The notes: generated by a model not told the origin, from the letters alone. Positions 7,735 to 15,840 are shown, numbered from the stretch's first letter. The stretch is DNA of 37,280 nt from JAVBNW01 sp031551255 (GCA_031551255.1 JAVBNW010000095.1:1-37280); one strand, 5' to 3'. Program-made: numbers and translations.

Positions 7735-8510
7735 GCGAGCCACCCCCCGATCGCCATGCCTGCGCCCAAGATAACGCCCACGCCGGCCGCCAGCGATACC
7801 GCGATCAGCAAGGCCTCTGCCGCGCGGGCGACGCCGGACACAAGATCGCCGTGCATCGTGTCGCGTATCGCGTTGATCATCGCCAGCCCGGGCAGAAGCG
7901 GCATCAGTGCGCCCGCAATGATCGCCGTCTGGCTGCCAAGACCTGTGAGGGCGGTCAATGCCGTGGCAAAAAGCGCGATGATTGCGCCCCCCAGCAGGCT
8001 GACGACGAAGCGAAGCGAATCCTCGCGCCCGAATCTCGCGCTGATGCCCTCTACCGCCAGGCCGCACAGGGCGGCTACCAGAAAATCGAACCAATTGCCG
8101 CCAAAGAGCATCGCAAAAAAACCCGATGAGGCGGCCGAGGGAAGAAGACCCTGGAATCTTTTTCCTTTAGGCGCGTCGGATAGCGCCGCCAGGCCCGACG
8201 CGGCATCCGAAAGCGGGATATCGCCCGACTCGATGCCGCGAGAAATCGCCATCACCCGGTCGATGACTGTAAGATCCGTAGAGCGCCTGCGTACGCGCTT
8301 GAGACCCGACACCGGCGCATGTTCATCCCGATTAAGCGTGATGAACACGCCGGTGGGCAGCGCGAGCACCTGTGGGCTCTCTACGCCAAAACGCTTGCAA
8401 ATGCGCACGGCGCTCTCCTCGGCGCGGTAGGTTTCCGCGCCGTTTTCCAGCAAAATGTGCGATGCGTTGAGCGCGCATGCTAGGATGCGCGAAAGGTCTT
8501 CCTGCGCCAC
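7731..8510 (-). CDS. Threonine/serine exporter, large subunit (ThrE/DUF1212-like)
   Basis: Protein of 259 residues. A cytoplasmic N-terminal domain carries the family pattern LLENGAETYRAEES and LPTGVFITL. About five transmembrane helices follow, including PLLPGLAMINAIRDTMHGDL. It should form the exporter together with the small subunit. GTG 8510 is preferred because GAGGTG lies 5 bases upstream and the family begins shortly before the LLENGAET motif. The longer reading frame from 8585 would run close to the divergent rph promoter. Confidence 0.85.
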   Translation of the reverse strand: MAQEDLSRILACALNASHILLENGAETYRAEESAVRICKRFGVESPQVLALPTGVFITLNRDEHAPVSGLKRVRRRSTDLTVIDRVMAISRGIESGDIPLSDAASGLAALSDAPKGKRFQGLLPSAASSGFFAMLFGGNWFDFLVAALCGLAVEGISARFGREDSLRFVVSLLGGAIIALFATALTALTGLGSQTAIIAGALMPLLPGLAMINAIRDTMHGDLVSGVARAAEALLIAVSLAAGVGVILGAGMAIGGWLA

Positions 8511-8609
8511 GTGCGTCACCTCGCGCCTATTGTAGCGCGTCCATATGGTATTGTCGATTAGGTCTTTGCCGCGCCGCTCGCGCAACCCTTCTTGCGGCGG
8601 ATACAGATG

Positions 8610-8618
8610 TGGTATAAT
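8610..8618 (+). promoter_or_regulatory. Extended -10 promoter for rph-rdgB
   Basis: TGG-TATAAT (TATAAT at 8613-8618) is a full consensus extended -10. The -35 is weak (TTGCGG at 8592-8597, 15-base spacer). The start codon is 24 bases downstream. Confidence 0.65.
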
Positions 8619-8641
8619 CGCAACCGAATGGAGGAGTGGTT

Positions 8642-9958
8642 ATGGGGGAACTGTCGCTGCGCCCGGTGGAGATCGTCCCGGGCTTTTTGCGCCACATGTC
8701 GGGCTCGGCACTGGTAACGTTTGGAGGCACGCGCGTGCTGTGCACCGCTGCGCTGGAGGAAGGGGTTCCGCCGTTTCGCAAGGGAAGCGGCGAGGGGTGG
8801 CTGAGCGCGGAATATGCGATGCTGCCCGGCTCGACTTCGCGGCGCAAACCGCGGGCCGTGGGCAAGCAAGATGGGCGCGCGGTGGAGATACAGCGGCTGA
8901 TCGGGCGATCGCTGCGCGCGGCGCTCGATTTTCAGGCGCTTGGCGAGCGCGCGATTTCCATCGACTGCGACGTGCTCGAGGCCGACGGCGGCACCCGCAC
9001 CGCCGCGATTACCGGCGCGTTCGTCGCCCTGGCGGCGGGTGTGGCGGATTGGATCGGCAAAGGGCTCTTGCCGTATTCGCCTATCGAGCGACCGGTGGCG
9101 GCGGTCAGCGTTGGGCTCGTTGAGGACGAGCTCGCGCTGGATCTTGACTATGCGCACGACAGCCGCGCGCAGGTGGATATGAACGTGGTAATGGCGGGCG
9201 AAGGGCTAATCGAAGTGCAGGGCACCGGCGAGGGCCGCGCGTTTGACCGCGGGGAGCTTGACGCGCTGCTCGATCTTGCGCAGGGCGGCATTGAGAGGCT
9301 GTTTCTGATTCAAAAGGATGCGCTGGGCGACAGGGCGCGGTTTGTGCGCGCGTGGGACAGGCCGCTGGTGATTGCCACGCAAAACCCGGGCAAGCTGCGC
9401 GAAATGCGCGCGCTACTGGGCAGGCGGCATAGCAACGTATTGTCGCTCGCGCAGGCGGGCATCGAGGAACAGGCAGAGGAAACCGCCGCCACATTTGAGG
9501 AAAACGCGGTTTTGAAGGCGGAGCACGCGATGCGCGCAACCGGCTTCGCCGCGTTGGCGGACGATTCGGGGCTGGAGGTGGATGCGCTCGGCGGAGCGCC
9601 GGGCGTATACAGCGCGCGCTACGCGGGCGTTTCGGGCACGGGGGAGGAGCGGGACCGCGCGAACCTTCAGCTCGTGCTGAATAAGCTCGCCGATACGCCC
9701 GGGCCGCGTTCCGCGCGCTTTGTGTGCGCCGTCGCGTATGCCGCGCCGGGCGAGGAGACGATCGTCGTGCGCGGAACCGTCGAAGGACAAATGATTTGCG
9801 AGGCGCGCGGCGCGGACGGCTTTGGCTACGACCCTGCGTTTGTCGCCGACGGGGATGAGAGAACCTTTGCCGAGCTTACGCAGGATGAGAAAAACCAAAA
9901 GAGCCACCGGCGCAACGCGATCACTGCACTGCTTAACAAACTGGACGGCGCGCCGTGA
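8642..9958 (+). CDS. rph-rdgB: Fused RNase PH and RdgB (dITP/XTP pyrophosphatase)
   Basis: Two complete enzymes lie in one 438-residue frame. Residues 1 to about 236 are RNase PH, the phosphorolytic 3' exonuclease that trims tRNA 3' ends (EGWLSAEYAMLPGST, GGTRTAAITGAF, VDMNVVM). Residues 241-438 are RdgB/HAM1, which hydrolyses dITP, dXTP and XTP (PLVIATQNPGKLREM, ALADDSGLEVDAL, GADGFGYDP, SHRRNA). There is practically no linker. The RNase PH start is short: the usual R-x-DGR segment before LRPV is missing. ATG 8642 has GGAGG at 8630-8634. The gene overlaps the phosphodiesterase gene (GTGA), keeping the Bacillus rph-rdgB-ysnB order. Confidence 0.95.
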   Translation: MGELSLRPVEIVPGFLRHMSGSALVTFGGTRVLCTAALEEGVPPFRKGSGEGWLSAEYAMLPGSTSRRKPRAVGKQDGRAVEIQRLIGRSLRAALDFQALGERAISIDCDVLEADGGTRTAAITGAFVALAAGVADWIGKGLLPYSPIERPVAAVSVGLVEDELALDLDYAHDSRAQVDMNVVMAGEGLIEVQGTGEGRAFDRGELDALLDLAQGGIERLFLIQKDALGDRARFVRAWDRPLVIATQNPGKLREMRALLGRRHSNVLSLAQAGIEEQAEETAATFEENAVLKAEHAMRATGFAALADDSGLEVDALGGAPGVYSARYAGVSGTGEERDRANLQLVLNKLADTPGPRSARFVCAVAYAAPGEETIVVRGTVEGQMICEARGADGFGYDPAFVADGDERTFAELTQDEKNQKSHRRNAITALLNKLDGAP

Positions 9959-10440
9959 GCGCGCGCGCGATCGCCTTTTCCGATACGCATCGGGATAGGG
10001 AAGCCATCCGTCAAGCGTTGCCGCTACTTCGGGCCATGAAGCCCGACGCACTGTTGTTTCTGGGCGACGGGGACGGCGACGCCGCGTTTTTGCACGGCTT
10101 TTTTCCGGATGCCGAGCTGTGCGCGGTGCGCGGCAATTGCGATTATGCTAAGGATGCGCCGTGGTCCTGTGTGTTTGTCATTGAAGGCGTGCGGCTGTAT
10201 CTTACGCACGGGCATGCTCAGAGCGTGAAGGGCGGGCTTGACCTTTTGTGCGCCGAGGCCCGCGCGGCGGGCTGTGACGCGGCGCTGTACGGGCACACCC
10301 ACCGCGCGGCCATCGATACGGAGGCGGATCTTTTGCTCGTAAACCCCGGGTCGCTCTCGCGGCCCCGCGGCGAAAGGCCCGGGTTCGCGCTGTTGCTGAT
10401 GAAGGAAGGCAAGGTCGAGGCGACGCAGATGTGGTGCTGA
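9955..10440 (+). CDS. yfcE: YfcE/YsnB-family metallophosphodiesterase
   Basis: Calcineurin-like phosphoesterase of 161 residues. All metal-binding blocks are present in order: FSDTHRD, GDGDGD, RGNCDY, THGH, GHTH. The family hydrolyses phosphodiesters in vitro; the natural substrate is unsettled. The GTG start overlaps the stop of the rph-rdgB gene by 4 bases, so the two are translated together. Confidence 0.92.
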   Translation: MSARAIAFSDTHRDREAIRQALPLLRAMKPDALLFLGDGDGDAAFLHGFFPDAELCAVRGNCDYAKDAPWSCVFVIEGVRLYLTHGHAQSVKGGLDLLCAEARAAGCDAALYGHTHRAAIDTEADLLLVNPGSLSRPRGERPGFALLLMKEGKVEATQMWC

Positions 10441-10457
10441 TGCCGACAAGTCGCGTC

Positions 10458-10907
10458 TTAATCCCTGCGCAGCGCAAATTTCTGCTGGGGATAGCTGTGC
10501 TCGATCAGAAGCTCGCCTTCTTCAAAACCATATTTTTTGTAGAGAGCTCGCGGCGCAGCGCCCAGAGGATCTTCTTTTCGAAACGTGCATACTTCAATGG
10601 AGGCGCCCCTGGGGAAGCATTCGATCATCTTCGCGACCAGCGCCGAGCCGATGCCCTTTTGCCGATGATCAGGATGCACCGCCATGCACGAGAGGCATCC
10701 GGCGCGGATGGAAAACAGCAGCACGCCTGCGATCTCGTCGCGAAACTTTACGCACAGCGCCGATTGACGCTCGATATTGCGGCAAAGCAGTTTTTCGTAC
10801 TCGGCCGCGTCGAAGCCGGGAAAGTTGTGTTTTACCAGGTTCGCAAGCTCCATCCAGCTCGAGGCATCCTCGGGCTTCGCAAATTCCAAGCGATATTCCT
10901 TATCCAT
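10458..10907 (-). CDS. GNAT-family N-acetyltransferase
   Basis: Acetyl-CoA-dependent acetyltransferase of 149 residues. The acetyl-CoA-binding motif A is visible as MAVHPDHRQKGIGSALVAKMI and the C-terminal part as ALYKKYGFEEGELL. The substrate is unknown. ATG 10907 is preceded by GGAGGAG. It overlaps the upstream GNAT gene by 8 bases, and the two form an operon that converges on yfcE with a 17-base gap. Confidence 0.9.
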   Translation of the reverse strand: MDKEYRLEFAKPEDASSWMELANLVKHNFPGFDAAEYEKLLCRNIERQSALCVKFRDEIAGVLLFSIRAGCLSCMAVHPDHRQKGIGSALVAKMIECFPRGASIEVCTFRKEDPLGAAPRALYKKYGFEEGELLIEHSYPQQKFALRRD

Positions 10908-11406
10908 GCTTCTCCTCCTGTACTCCATGCTCGTCCTCAGGCGCACACACCGGGCATTCCATGGTGATCATCTGCTCGTAGAGCCCGTTGCGCGCATAAA
11001 ACCGCCTAGCGTCCATATTTTGCGGCAATACGGCCAATCGCAGGTAATCAAGCCCGTGGGCGGAGGCCCATTGCTTGGATGCCGCGAGCAGCAGCGATCC
11101 GACGCCCCGGTTGCGGTGTGCTTGTGCGACGACGAAATCTTGCACATACGCGTATGTACAGGGTACGAGTAGGCTTAGGCCCTTCACTTCCCTTTCGTAC
11201 AAAAGCGCAAAACCTATCACTTGCTCGTCCAGCGTCGCCAGCAAGAAGTCGGACTTTTCGCCGTTGATGATGGCCGTCAGGTAGTCGTGCGTCCTTTCGC
11301 CCCTTTGAAAATGTTCGGGCTGTTCGCGGATAGATCCCGTATCCAGCTCCCAGAATAGTTTTACGATGGCGGCGATATCGCCGGCTGTGGCTTGGCGGAT
11401 GTTCAC
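10900..11406 (-). CDS. GNAT-family N-acetyltransferase
   Basis: Protein of 168 residues with the full GNAT fold: DIAAIVKLFWELD at the N-terminus, FVVAQAHRNRGVGSLLLAAS as the acetyl-CoA loop, and ARRFYARNGLYEQ near the end. The substrate is unknown. GGAGGGA lies upstream of the ATG. It is the first gene of a two-GNAT operon; the two proteins share only the general fold, so this is not a recent duplication. Confidence 0.9.
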   Translation of the reverse strand: MNIRQATAGDIAAIVKLFWELDTGSIREQPEHFQRGERTHDYLTAIINGEKSDFLLATLDEQVIGFALLYEREVKGLSLLVPCTYAYVQDFVVAQAHRNRGVGSLLLAASKQWASAHGLDYLRLAVLPQNMDARRFYARNGLYEQMITMECPVCAPEDEHGVQEEKHG

Positions 11407-11496
11407 GGCGGGTCCCTCCTCGTCGTTGAAAAATGCATGGGTCTATTTTGAATGGTCCGCGTTCCGTCCAATGATTCCCTCTCTATATCGTGTTAT

Positions 11497-12303
11497 TCAG
11501 CTCCCGGTGCCGTTGTAGTGCCTCACGCCCACCCGCCACAGCGCCGCGCTGACCAGCAGGAACGCGGCGCCGGCGGGCAGCGAAAGAAGGCCCTTCCACA
11601 AGGGCTCGCCCCAGCCGCACATCGCCGATGCGGGGTAGTAGCTGATCATGAGCACCGGCACGAGAAACGTAAACATCGCCCATAGCGCGCGGGGCATCAG
11701 CTCCCGGGGCACGCGAGTGACTTGGTAGCTCGCGTTGGTGACGATGTAGATCCAATCCAGTCCCTTTACCGAGAAGAACGCGACACCGCTGGTGAAGATG
11801 AATACCCCCGCGTACATCGCAAGGCCGCCCGCCAGCGCGTAAAGCAGAAACAGCGGCGTTTCCGGGCCAAGCGGCACCCCAAGGCGCGCAAGGCACCAGC
11901 AGATTGCGATCAACCCGCTCAGTGGCCGCGCCATCCGGTGAATGTGAAACTCCGAGGCAGCCACCTGCACGTACGTCGACCGGGGGCGCAGAAGCACCCG
12001 GTCGAATTCGCCGTTTTGCACCATGCGCCACGGAAAGTAATCAAAGCCGCGAAAGAACGTTTCGGCCAGCCCGAAGGAGGTGAGGGCCATCGAGTACATC
12101 AGCAAAATGCGCTCCATCGTCCAAACCCCGATGCCGCCGAAGCGAGAAAATAGAAAGATCGTGCCGATCGGGTCGGTGATTACTACGAAGAAAACCTGCA
12201 CAACCATCAAAAACCAACCCTTGTACTGCACGCCCGAGCGCAGATGCATGTGCAGATAGCGCCAGTACAGCCGGAATTCGTTCATCCTTTTTGCGCTTTC
12301 CAT
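11497..12303 (-). CDS. ABC-2 type permease (DUF990/ABC2_membrane_6-like)
   Basis: Membrane component of an ABC exporter, 268 residues, with six predicted helices and the family start EFRLYWRYLHMHLRSGVQYK. The segment GEFDRVLLRPRSTYVQ (a cytoplasmic loop before helix 3) is typical for this group. ATG 12303 lies 5 bases after the stop of the first permease gene and uses the GGGGGA there. ATG 12285 is an alternative. It probably pairs with the other permease as a heterodimer. The substrate is unknown. Confidence 0.88.
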   Translation of the reverse strand: MESAKRMNEFRLYWRYLHMHLRSGVQYKGWFLMVVQVFFVVITDPIGTIFLFSRFGGIGVWTMERILLMYSMALTSFGLAETFFRGFDYFPWRMVQNGEFDRVLLRPRSTYVQVAASEFHIHRMARPLSGLIAICWCLARLGVPLGPETPLFLLYALAGGLAMYAGVFIFTSGVAFFSVKGLDWIYIVTNASYQVTRVPRELMPRALWAMFTFLVPVLMISYYPASAMCGWGEPLWKGLLSLPAGAAFLLVSAALWRVGVRHYNGTGS

Positions 12304-12308
12304 AAGGC

Positions 12309-13154
12309 CTATCCCCCTTGTACGACGATGTTGCGGAGCCTGTGCCCCATCAAAAGCCTGCCCGCAAGCACGAAGCCCGCCGCCCAACCAAGCTGCATCA
12401 GCCAGTAAAGCCACGCCTCGCCGGCGGGCAAAAGCCCCAAGTACAGCCGCATTGGGATGTCCAGATATCCGGCGAAGGGCTGGTACAATAAAAAGGTTTG
12501 CAGCGCGTCGGGCCAGAGCTTTAGCGGCAGATAGCCGCCGGACAGCACGCCGGAGAGCAGCATGATGATGAACATCGGCCCGTTACCCCACTCTACGTTC
12601 ATGCGCACAGCTGCCATGAAGTTTGCGAAGGATGTGCCCAGCACAGCCGCACAACCTACCGACGCGAGCGTGCACAGCAGCGCGGCGGGCGATGCCGGGG
12701 CGCCCAACCGATATGCCGCGGGCGCGAGGAGCCCTGCGAGCAGCACGGCCGAGCCGCGAAACACAAGCGGCGTAAGCCTTTGCGCCGCGCTACGCGCAAA
12801 CCAATGGTTGTATAGGTGAAAGGGCCTGAGCAACTCTACGCTGATGTCGCCCTTTTCAATTTGCACAAGGATGTCGTTGCCCACCGACATCGGCGCGAGG
12901 GCCCACAGCACTTGTCCTAGCCACGAATAACTTACCGCCTGCGCGAGCGTCATGCCCCCCGATATGCCGGGAACGGACGCGCGATCGGCGTGGGTGAAAA
13001 ATACGATGTACACGGTGATTTCAATCAGCGCCCAGAATATGCTGATGGCCGCTCCGGACAGCGCCGCTACGCGGTATTGCAAGCCTTTGATAAACTCGAT
13101 GCGAAAGACCGACAGCGCCGCGCGCAGCGGGCGGGGAGACCGGACGGCATTCAT
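12309..13154 (-). CDS. ABC-2 type permease (DUF990-like)
   Basis: Membrane component, 281 residues, six predicted helices. The loop EKGDISVELLRPFHLYNHW is the counterpart of the loop in the second permease, showing that the two are paralogous. The start overlaps the ATPase stop by 4 bases. Together with 13151-14131 and 11497-12303 it makes a complete exporter. Confidence 0.88.
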   Translation of the reverse strand: MNAVRSPRPLRAALSVFRIEFIKGLQYRVAALSGAAISIFWALIEITVYIVFFTHADRASVPGISGGMTLAQAVSYSWLGQVLWALAPMSVGNDILVQIEKGDISVELLRPFHLYNHWFARSAAQRLTPLVFRGSAVLLAGLLAPAAYRLGAPASPAALLCTLASVGCAAVLGTSFANFMAAVRMNVEWGNGPMFIIMLLSGVLSGGYLPLKLWPDALQTFLLYQPFAGYLDIPMRLYLGLLPAGEAWLYWLMQLGWAAGFVLAGRLLMGHRLRNIVVQGG

Positions 13155-14131
13155 AGCGCCATCTCCCTGTACATCGTCGCAATGATCTCGTCGATGTTCT
13201 GCCCGCGCACATCGACCGTCTTGAGCTTCGCCGCCTCCGAAAGGCGGGCGATCACGCTGTGCGTGGGGATTTTGTTAGGGTCGTACCATACGGTTAGGCT
13301 ATCGCCTTGCGCGTCCACCCGCTCCGCGCCCACGAGCGCGCGGATGTCCGAAGGGGCCTCCAAACGGGCCTTGAGCGCGTGCAGCGGGGCGTAGCGGTGG
13401 CGCAGCTCTTCAATCGTGCCGTCGAACAACAGCTCCCCTTTCCCGATCGTCATCACCCTGGAGCACAGCGCCTCGATGTCGTCCATGTCGTGGGTGGTCA
13501 AAATCATCGTGGTTCCACGCTCCTTGTTTTCCTTAAGCAGATATTCGCGCAGCGCAAGTTTGGAGACCGCGTCAAGGCCTATGGTCGGCTCGTCGAGAAA
13601 CAGCACCTTGGGTCTGTGTAGAAGCGCCGCGCCCACTTCGCAGCGCATGCGTTGCCCCAGCGACAGCTGCCGAACCGGGGTTGCGAGCAAATTTCCAAAG
13701 TCCAGCGCGTCGGCGAGCTCACAAAGCCTTTGCGCGTAATCGCCCGCGGAAACCCCGTAGATATCCCGCAAGAGCTCGAACGAATCCCTAACAGGCACAT
13801 CCCACCACAGCTGACTGCGCTGGCCGAACACCACGCCGATGTTTTCAACGTGTTTGACGCGTTCCTTCCAGGGCACGCGCCCGAGCACCGTGCACGTGCC
13901 GCACTCCGGCGTAAGGATGCCGCCCATCACCTTTACCGTAGTAGATTTGCCCGCGCCGTTGGGGCCGATGTAGCCTACAAGCTCGCCCTCGCCGATGGCG
14001 AAGCTTATGTCGCTTAGCGCGCGTACTTCCCGGCGGATGCGGCGGAATGCGCCCCTCAGCGCGGAAAAGCGGCCCTCGGGGCGTTCGGATACGAAGAAGG
14101 ACTTGCCGATGCCATCCAGTTCGATTTGCAT
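13151..14131 (-). CDS. ABC transporter ATP-binding protein
   Basis: ATPase of 326 residues with Walker A GPNGAGKST, Q-loop VVFGQRSQLWWD, signature LSLGQRMR, Walker B VLFLDEPTIGLD and switch TTHDMDD. The VVFGQRSQLWWD block is typical of NodI/DrrA-like and DUF990-associated exporters. ATG 14131 is preceded by GGGAGG. It is the first gene of the exporter operon with its own promoter (14164-14192). The MarR gene just upstream is a plausible regulator. Confidence 0.93.
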   Translation of the reverse strand: MQIELDGIGKSFFVSERPEGRFSALRGAFRRIRREVRALSDISFAIGEGELVGYIGPNGAGKSTTVKVMGGILTPECGTCTVLGRVPWKERVKHVENIGVVFGQRSQLWWDVPVRDSFELLRDIYGVSAGDYAQRLCELADALDFGNLLATPVRQLSLGQRMRCEVGAALLHRPKVLFLDEPTIGLDAVSKLALREYLLKENKERGTTMILTTHDMDDIEALCSRVMTIGKGELLFDGTIEELRHRYAPLHALKARLEAPSDIRALVGAERVDAQGDSLTVWYDPNKIPTHSVIARLSEAAKLKTVDVRGQNIDEIIATMYREMAL

Positions 14132-14163
14132 GAAAGCGCCTCCCTTCCCAGTTTGGAACACCC

Positions 14164-14192
14164 AGAATACAGGGCGGAGGGCGGGTTGTAAA
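14164..14192 (-). promoter_or_regulatory. Sigma-A promoter of the ABC exporter operon
   Basis: TTTACA (14187-14192), a 17-base spacer, and TATTCT (14164-14169), read on the minus strand. It lies 33 bases before the ATPase start. Confidence 0.6.
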
Positions 14193-14273
14193 ATCTGCGC
14201 GCGGGCGCCGGGATGCTATGAAAAAATGGGACATACGGCGCACTGCGCTTTTCGCCTTTTTACGAAGCATTGC

Positions 14274-14302
14274 TTGACAACGTATCGTTTTTTTGATATG
14301 CT
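14274..14302 (+). promoter_or_regulatory. Strong sigma-A promoter without a downstream gene
   Basis: Consensus TTGACA (14274-14279), a 17-base spacer, and TATGCT (14297-14302). The only thing downstream is the candidate small RNA, because the next gene is on the opposite strand. Confidence 0.75.
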
Positions 14303-14307
14303 ACATA

Positions 14308-14420
14308 TAATTTCTGGTGAATACCGGAGGGCTTTTTATCCTGTTGGCATGCAGGGTGAAGGGCTTTTGTTTTTATATGAAAACGAGAAACCGGCGGATG
14401 CGAAACGCACTGCCGGTTTT
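14308..14420 (+). ncRNA. Candidate small RNA of about 115 nt
   Basis: A strong promoter and a terminator bracket a short, structured stretch with no convincing ORF. Hairpin 1 is CTGGT/ACCGG (14314-14327). Hairpin 2 is a 12-bp stem 14332-14343/14352-14363 with five G-U pairs. The last hairpin is the terminator (14388-14420). The G-U pairs stay paired only if the plus strand is the RNA. It could act in trans, or on the antisense MarR messenger end. No known RNA family is recognised. Confidence 0.5.
14388..14420. terminator. Bidirectional terminator between small RNA and MarR gene
   Basis: AAACCGGC/GCCGGTTT outer stem with TGCG/CGCA inner stem and AAA loop. TTTT follows on the plus strand. On the minus strand TTTCTCGTTTT follows, so it can also end the MarR transcript. 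Confidence 0.7.
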
Positions 14421-14458
14421 ATGTTGAATATGCGACGATTTTATTGCAAGGATGTGGC

Positions 14459-14908
14459 CTACTCTTCCAATGAATGCTCCTCCTTAACAAGGTTATCGCC
14501 GATGCGCTGCAACAGCTTAGCAAGCTGCGCCTTTTCTTCATCGCTGATGCCTAAAAGGCATGTTTGGCGAATCTCTTCCATGACGGCCGCGGCCCGCTCG
14601 TTCATGGCGCGTCCTTTGTCGGTAGGGCTGACAAGCTGCACGCGCTGATCGGTCGGATCGGCCTCGCGGGCGATGAGCCCGGCTTTCTCCATGCGTTTGA
14701 GGGTGACGGTCATCGTGGCGGGGGATAGACTCAGCCGATCGGCCAGATCCTTTTGGCTCATCGGCCCCTGCGCGCATAAAAAGTGCAGCACGGGCGGCTG
14801 GCCGCGGTACAGACCGATTTGCAGCAAACGAGAGTGCAGTGCGTTATGCAGGCGGTGCATCAGCCGCGTCATGCCCCAAACGACGCTTTCCCGGCCCTCG
14901 TCGTACAT
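14459..14908 (-). CDS. MarR-family transcriptional regulator
   Basis: Regulator of 149 residues with the MarR winged helix: QPPVLHFLCAQGPMSQKDLA, LSLSPATMTVTLKRMEKAGLI as recognition helix, then the wing READPTDQRVQLVSPTDKG. MarR proteins usually repress exporters and stress genes and are released by small ligands. Placement next to the ABC exporter operon on the same strand suggests that operon as target. ATG 14908 is chosen for its position below the promoter; a GTG at 14947 is possible. Confidence 0.93.
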   Translation of the reverse strand: MYDEGRESVVWGMTRLMHRLHNALHSRLLQIGLYRGQPPVLHFLCAQGPMSQKDLADRLSLSPATMTVTLKRMEKAGLIAREADPTDQRVQLVSPTDKGRAMNERAAAVMEEIRQTCLLGISDEEKAQLAKLLQRIGDNLVKEEHSLEE

Positions 14909-14962
14909 GAGACGTCCCTTCTTTCGCCGCGCCGGATGCCGGCGCACTATCGGTTCGCCCGC

Positions 14963-14991
14963 ATGGTAGCACGCGAGTTTGCGGCTGTCAA
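14963..14991 (-). promoter_or_regulatory. Sigma-A promoter of the MarR gene
   Basis: TTGACA (14986-14991), a 17-base spacer, and TACCAT (14963-14968) on the minus strand. Confidence 0.65.
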
Positions 14992-15060
14992 GGCAGTTTT
15001 GCGGATAAAATATTAGATGGCTAAGTAAATGTTTGACGCATAGTTTTTATCTCCGGTACC

Positions 15061-15525
15061 ATGGCGGCAAAGGTGGTGCCCGGATTGATCGAAATGCATA
15101 GACAGCTCGCGATCAGCTGCTGCGAGGCCGCGTGCGCGCTGATGGAGAAGGAAGCGCGCAGCCGTGCCGAAACGATCGAAATGCTGCACGACGCGCATGC
15201 GGCATGCTATCATATAGGCCAGGCGGGCGGCGGCGAATACGCCGCGCGCTGCGAATGGCTGCTCGCCCGCGCCTATGTGGCGGCGCAGATGGGAAATGCC
15301 GCGCTCATGCACGCCGAGAGGGCCCTTGAGCTCGCCCGCGCCGCGGACGCCGACGCGCAGACGCGCGCCCTGTGCCTAGAGGCCTGCGCGCGTGCCCACG
15401 CGGCGCTTGGCAGGCCGGTAGATGCGGATTATTGCAAGCAGGAGGCCGTGCTGGAGCTCGCGCGCATCGACGATGAGAAGCTGCGCGCGCAGGTGATGGC
15501 GGAGATAGGCAGCCTTACCATTTGA
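15061..15525 (+). CDS. Small helical protein, TPR-like
   Basis: Protein of up to 154 residues, Ala-rich and predicted all-helical. Repeated A-x-A-x2-A patterns (ARCEWLLARAYVAAQMGNAA, ARAADADAQTRALCLEACA) resemble tetratricopeptide-type helical pairs. The start is uncertain: ATG 15061 has no clear ribosome site, and an in-frame ATG at 15094 is an alternative. TTGACG (15033-15038) and TACCAT (15057-15062) could be its promoter, which would favour the later start. The function is unknown. Box A of the repeat begins 3 bases after its stop codon. Confidence 0.65.
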   Translation: MAAKVVPGLIEMHRQLAISCCEAACALMEKEARSRAETIEMLHDAHAACYHIGQAGGGEYAARCEWLLARAYVAAQMGNAALMHAERALELARAADADAQTRALCLEACARAHAALGRPVDADYCKQEAVLELARIDDEKLRAQVMAEIGSLTI

Positions 15526-15840
15526 TCCCTCGTCGGTTTGCACTGCGCTCTTCGTCGTCGCGGACTGCGTATCGCTCGCTTCCGCACTGCGGTGCGAAAG
15601 CTCGTTCACTGCGTCGCTCCTCCTCTTCCTCAAAACCGCTGAGACGATTTTGAGGAGTAAGAAGAACGAGGAAGTTAGGAACGAGGGCGCGCGTTCCCCC
15701 GTTCTTCTTAATCCCAAAGAAATCTCAGTTTCTTTGGGAAGCGCAGCGTACCCCGACGACGCTCCTCCTCTTCCCACAAGATGCTGAGGCATCTTGTGGG
15801 AGTAAGAAGAACGAAGAACGCAGGCTCCGTTCCTTCTTCG
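15526..15840. repeat. Array of three TGAG-loop hairpins in a composite repeat
   Basis: Box A (15529-15550) abuts the preceding stop codon. Three hairpins follow. One is 15629-15654 (stem CTCAAAACCG, plus orientation). One is 15713-15738 (CCCAAAGAAA/TTTCTTTGGG, inverted, loop CTCA). One is 15773-15800 (perfect 12-bp stem CCCACAAGATGC/GCATCTTGTGGG, loop TGAG). The flanks CTCCTCCTCTTC and GAGTAAGAAGAACG are conserved while the stems differ. Positions 15643-15743 are homologous to 121-220. The rest of the gap to smc holds only the promoter and leader. Confidence 0.8.

Noticed and set aside
14377..14427. 16-codon ORF within the small RNA
   Set aside because: It overlaps the terminator hairpin, and no downstream gene on that strand could be controlled by a leader peptide.
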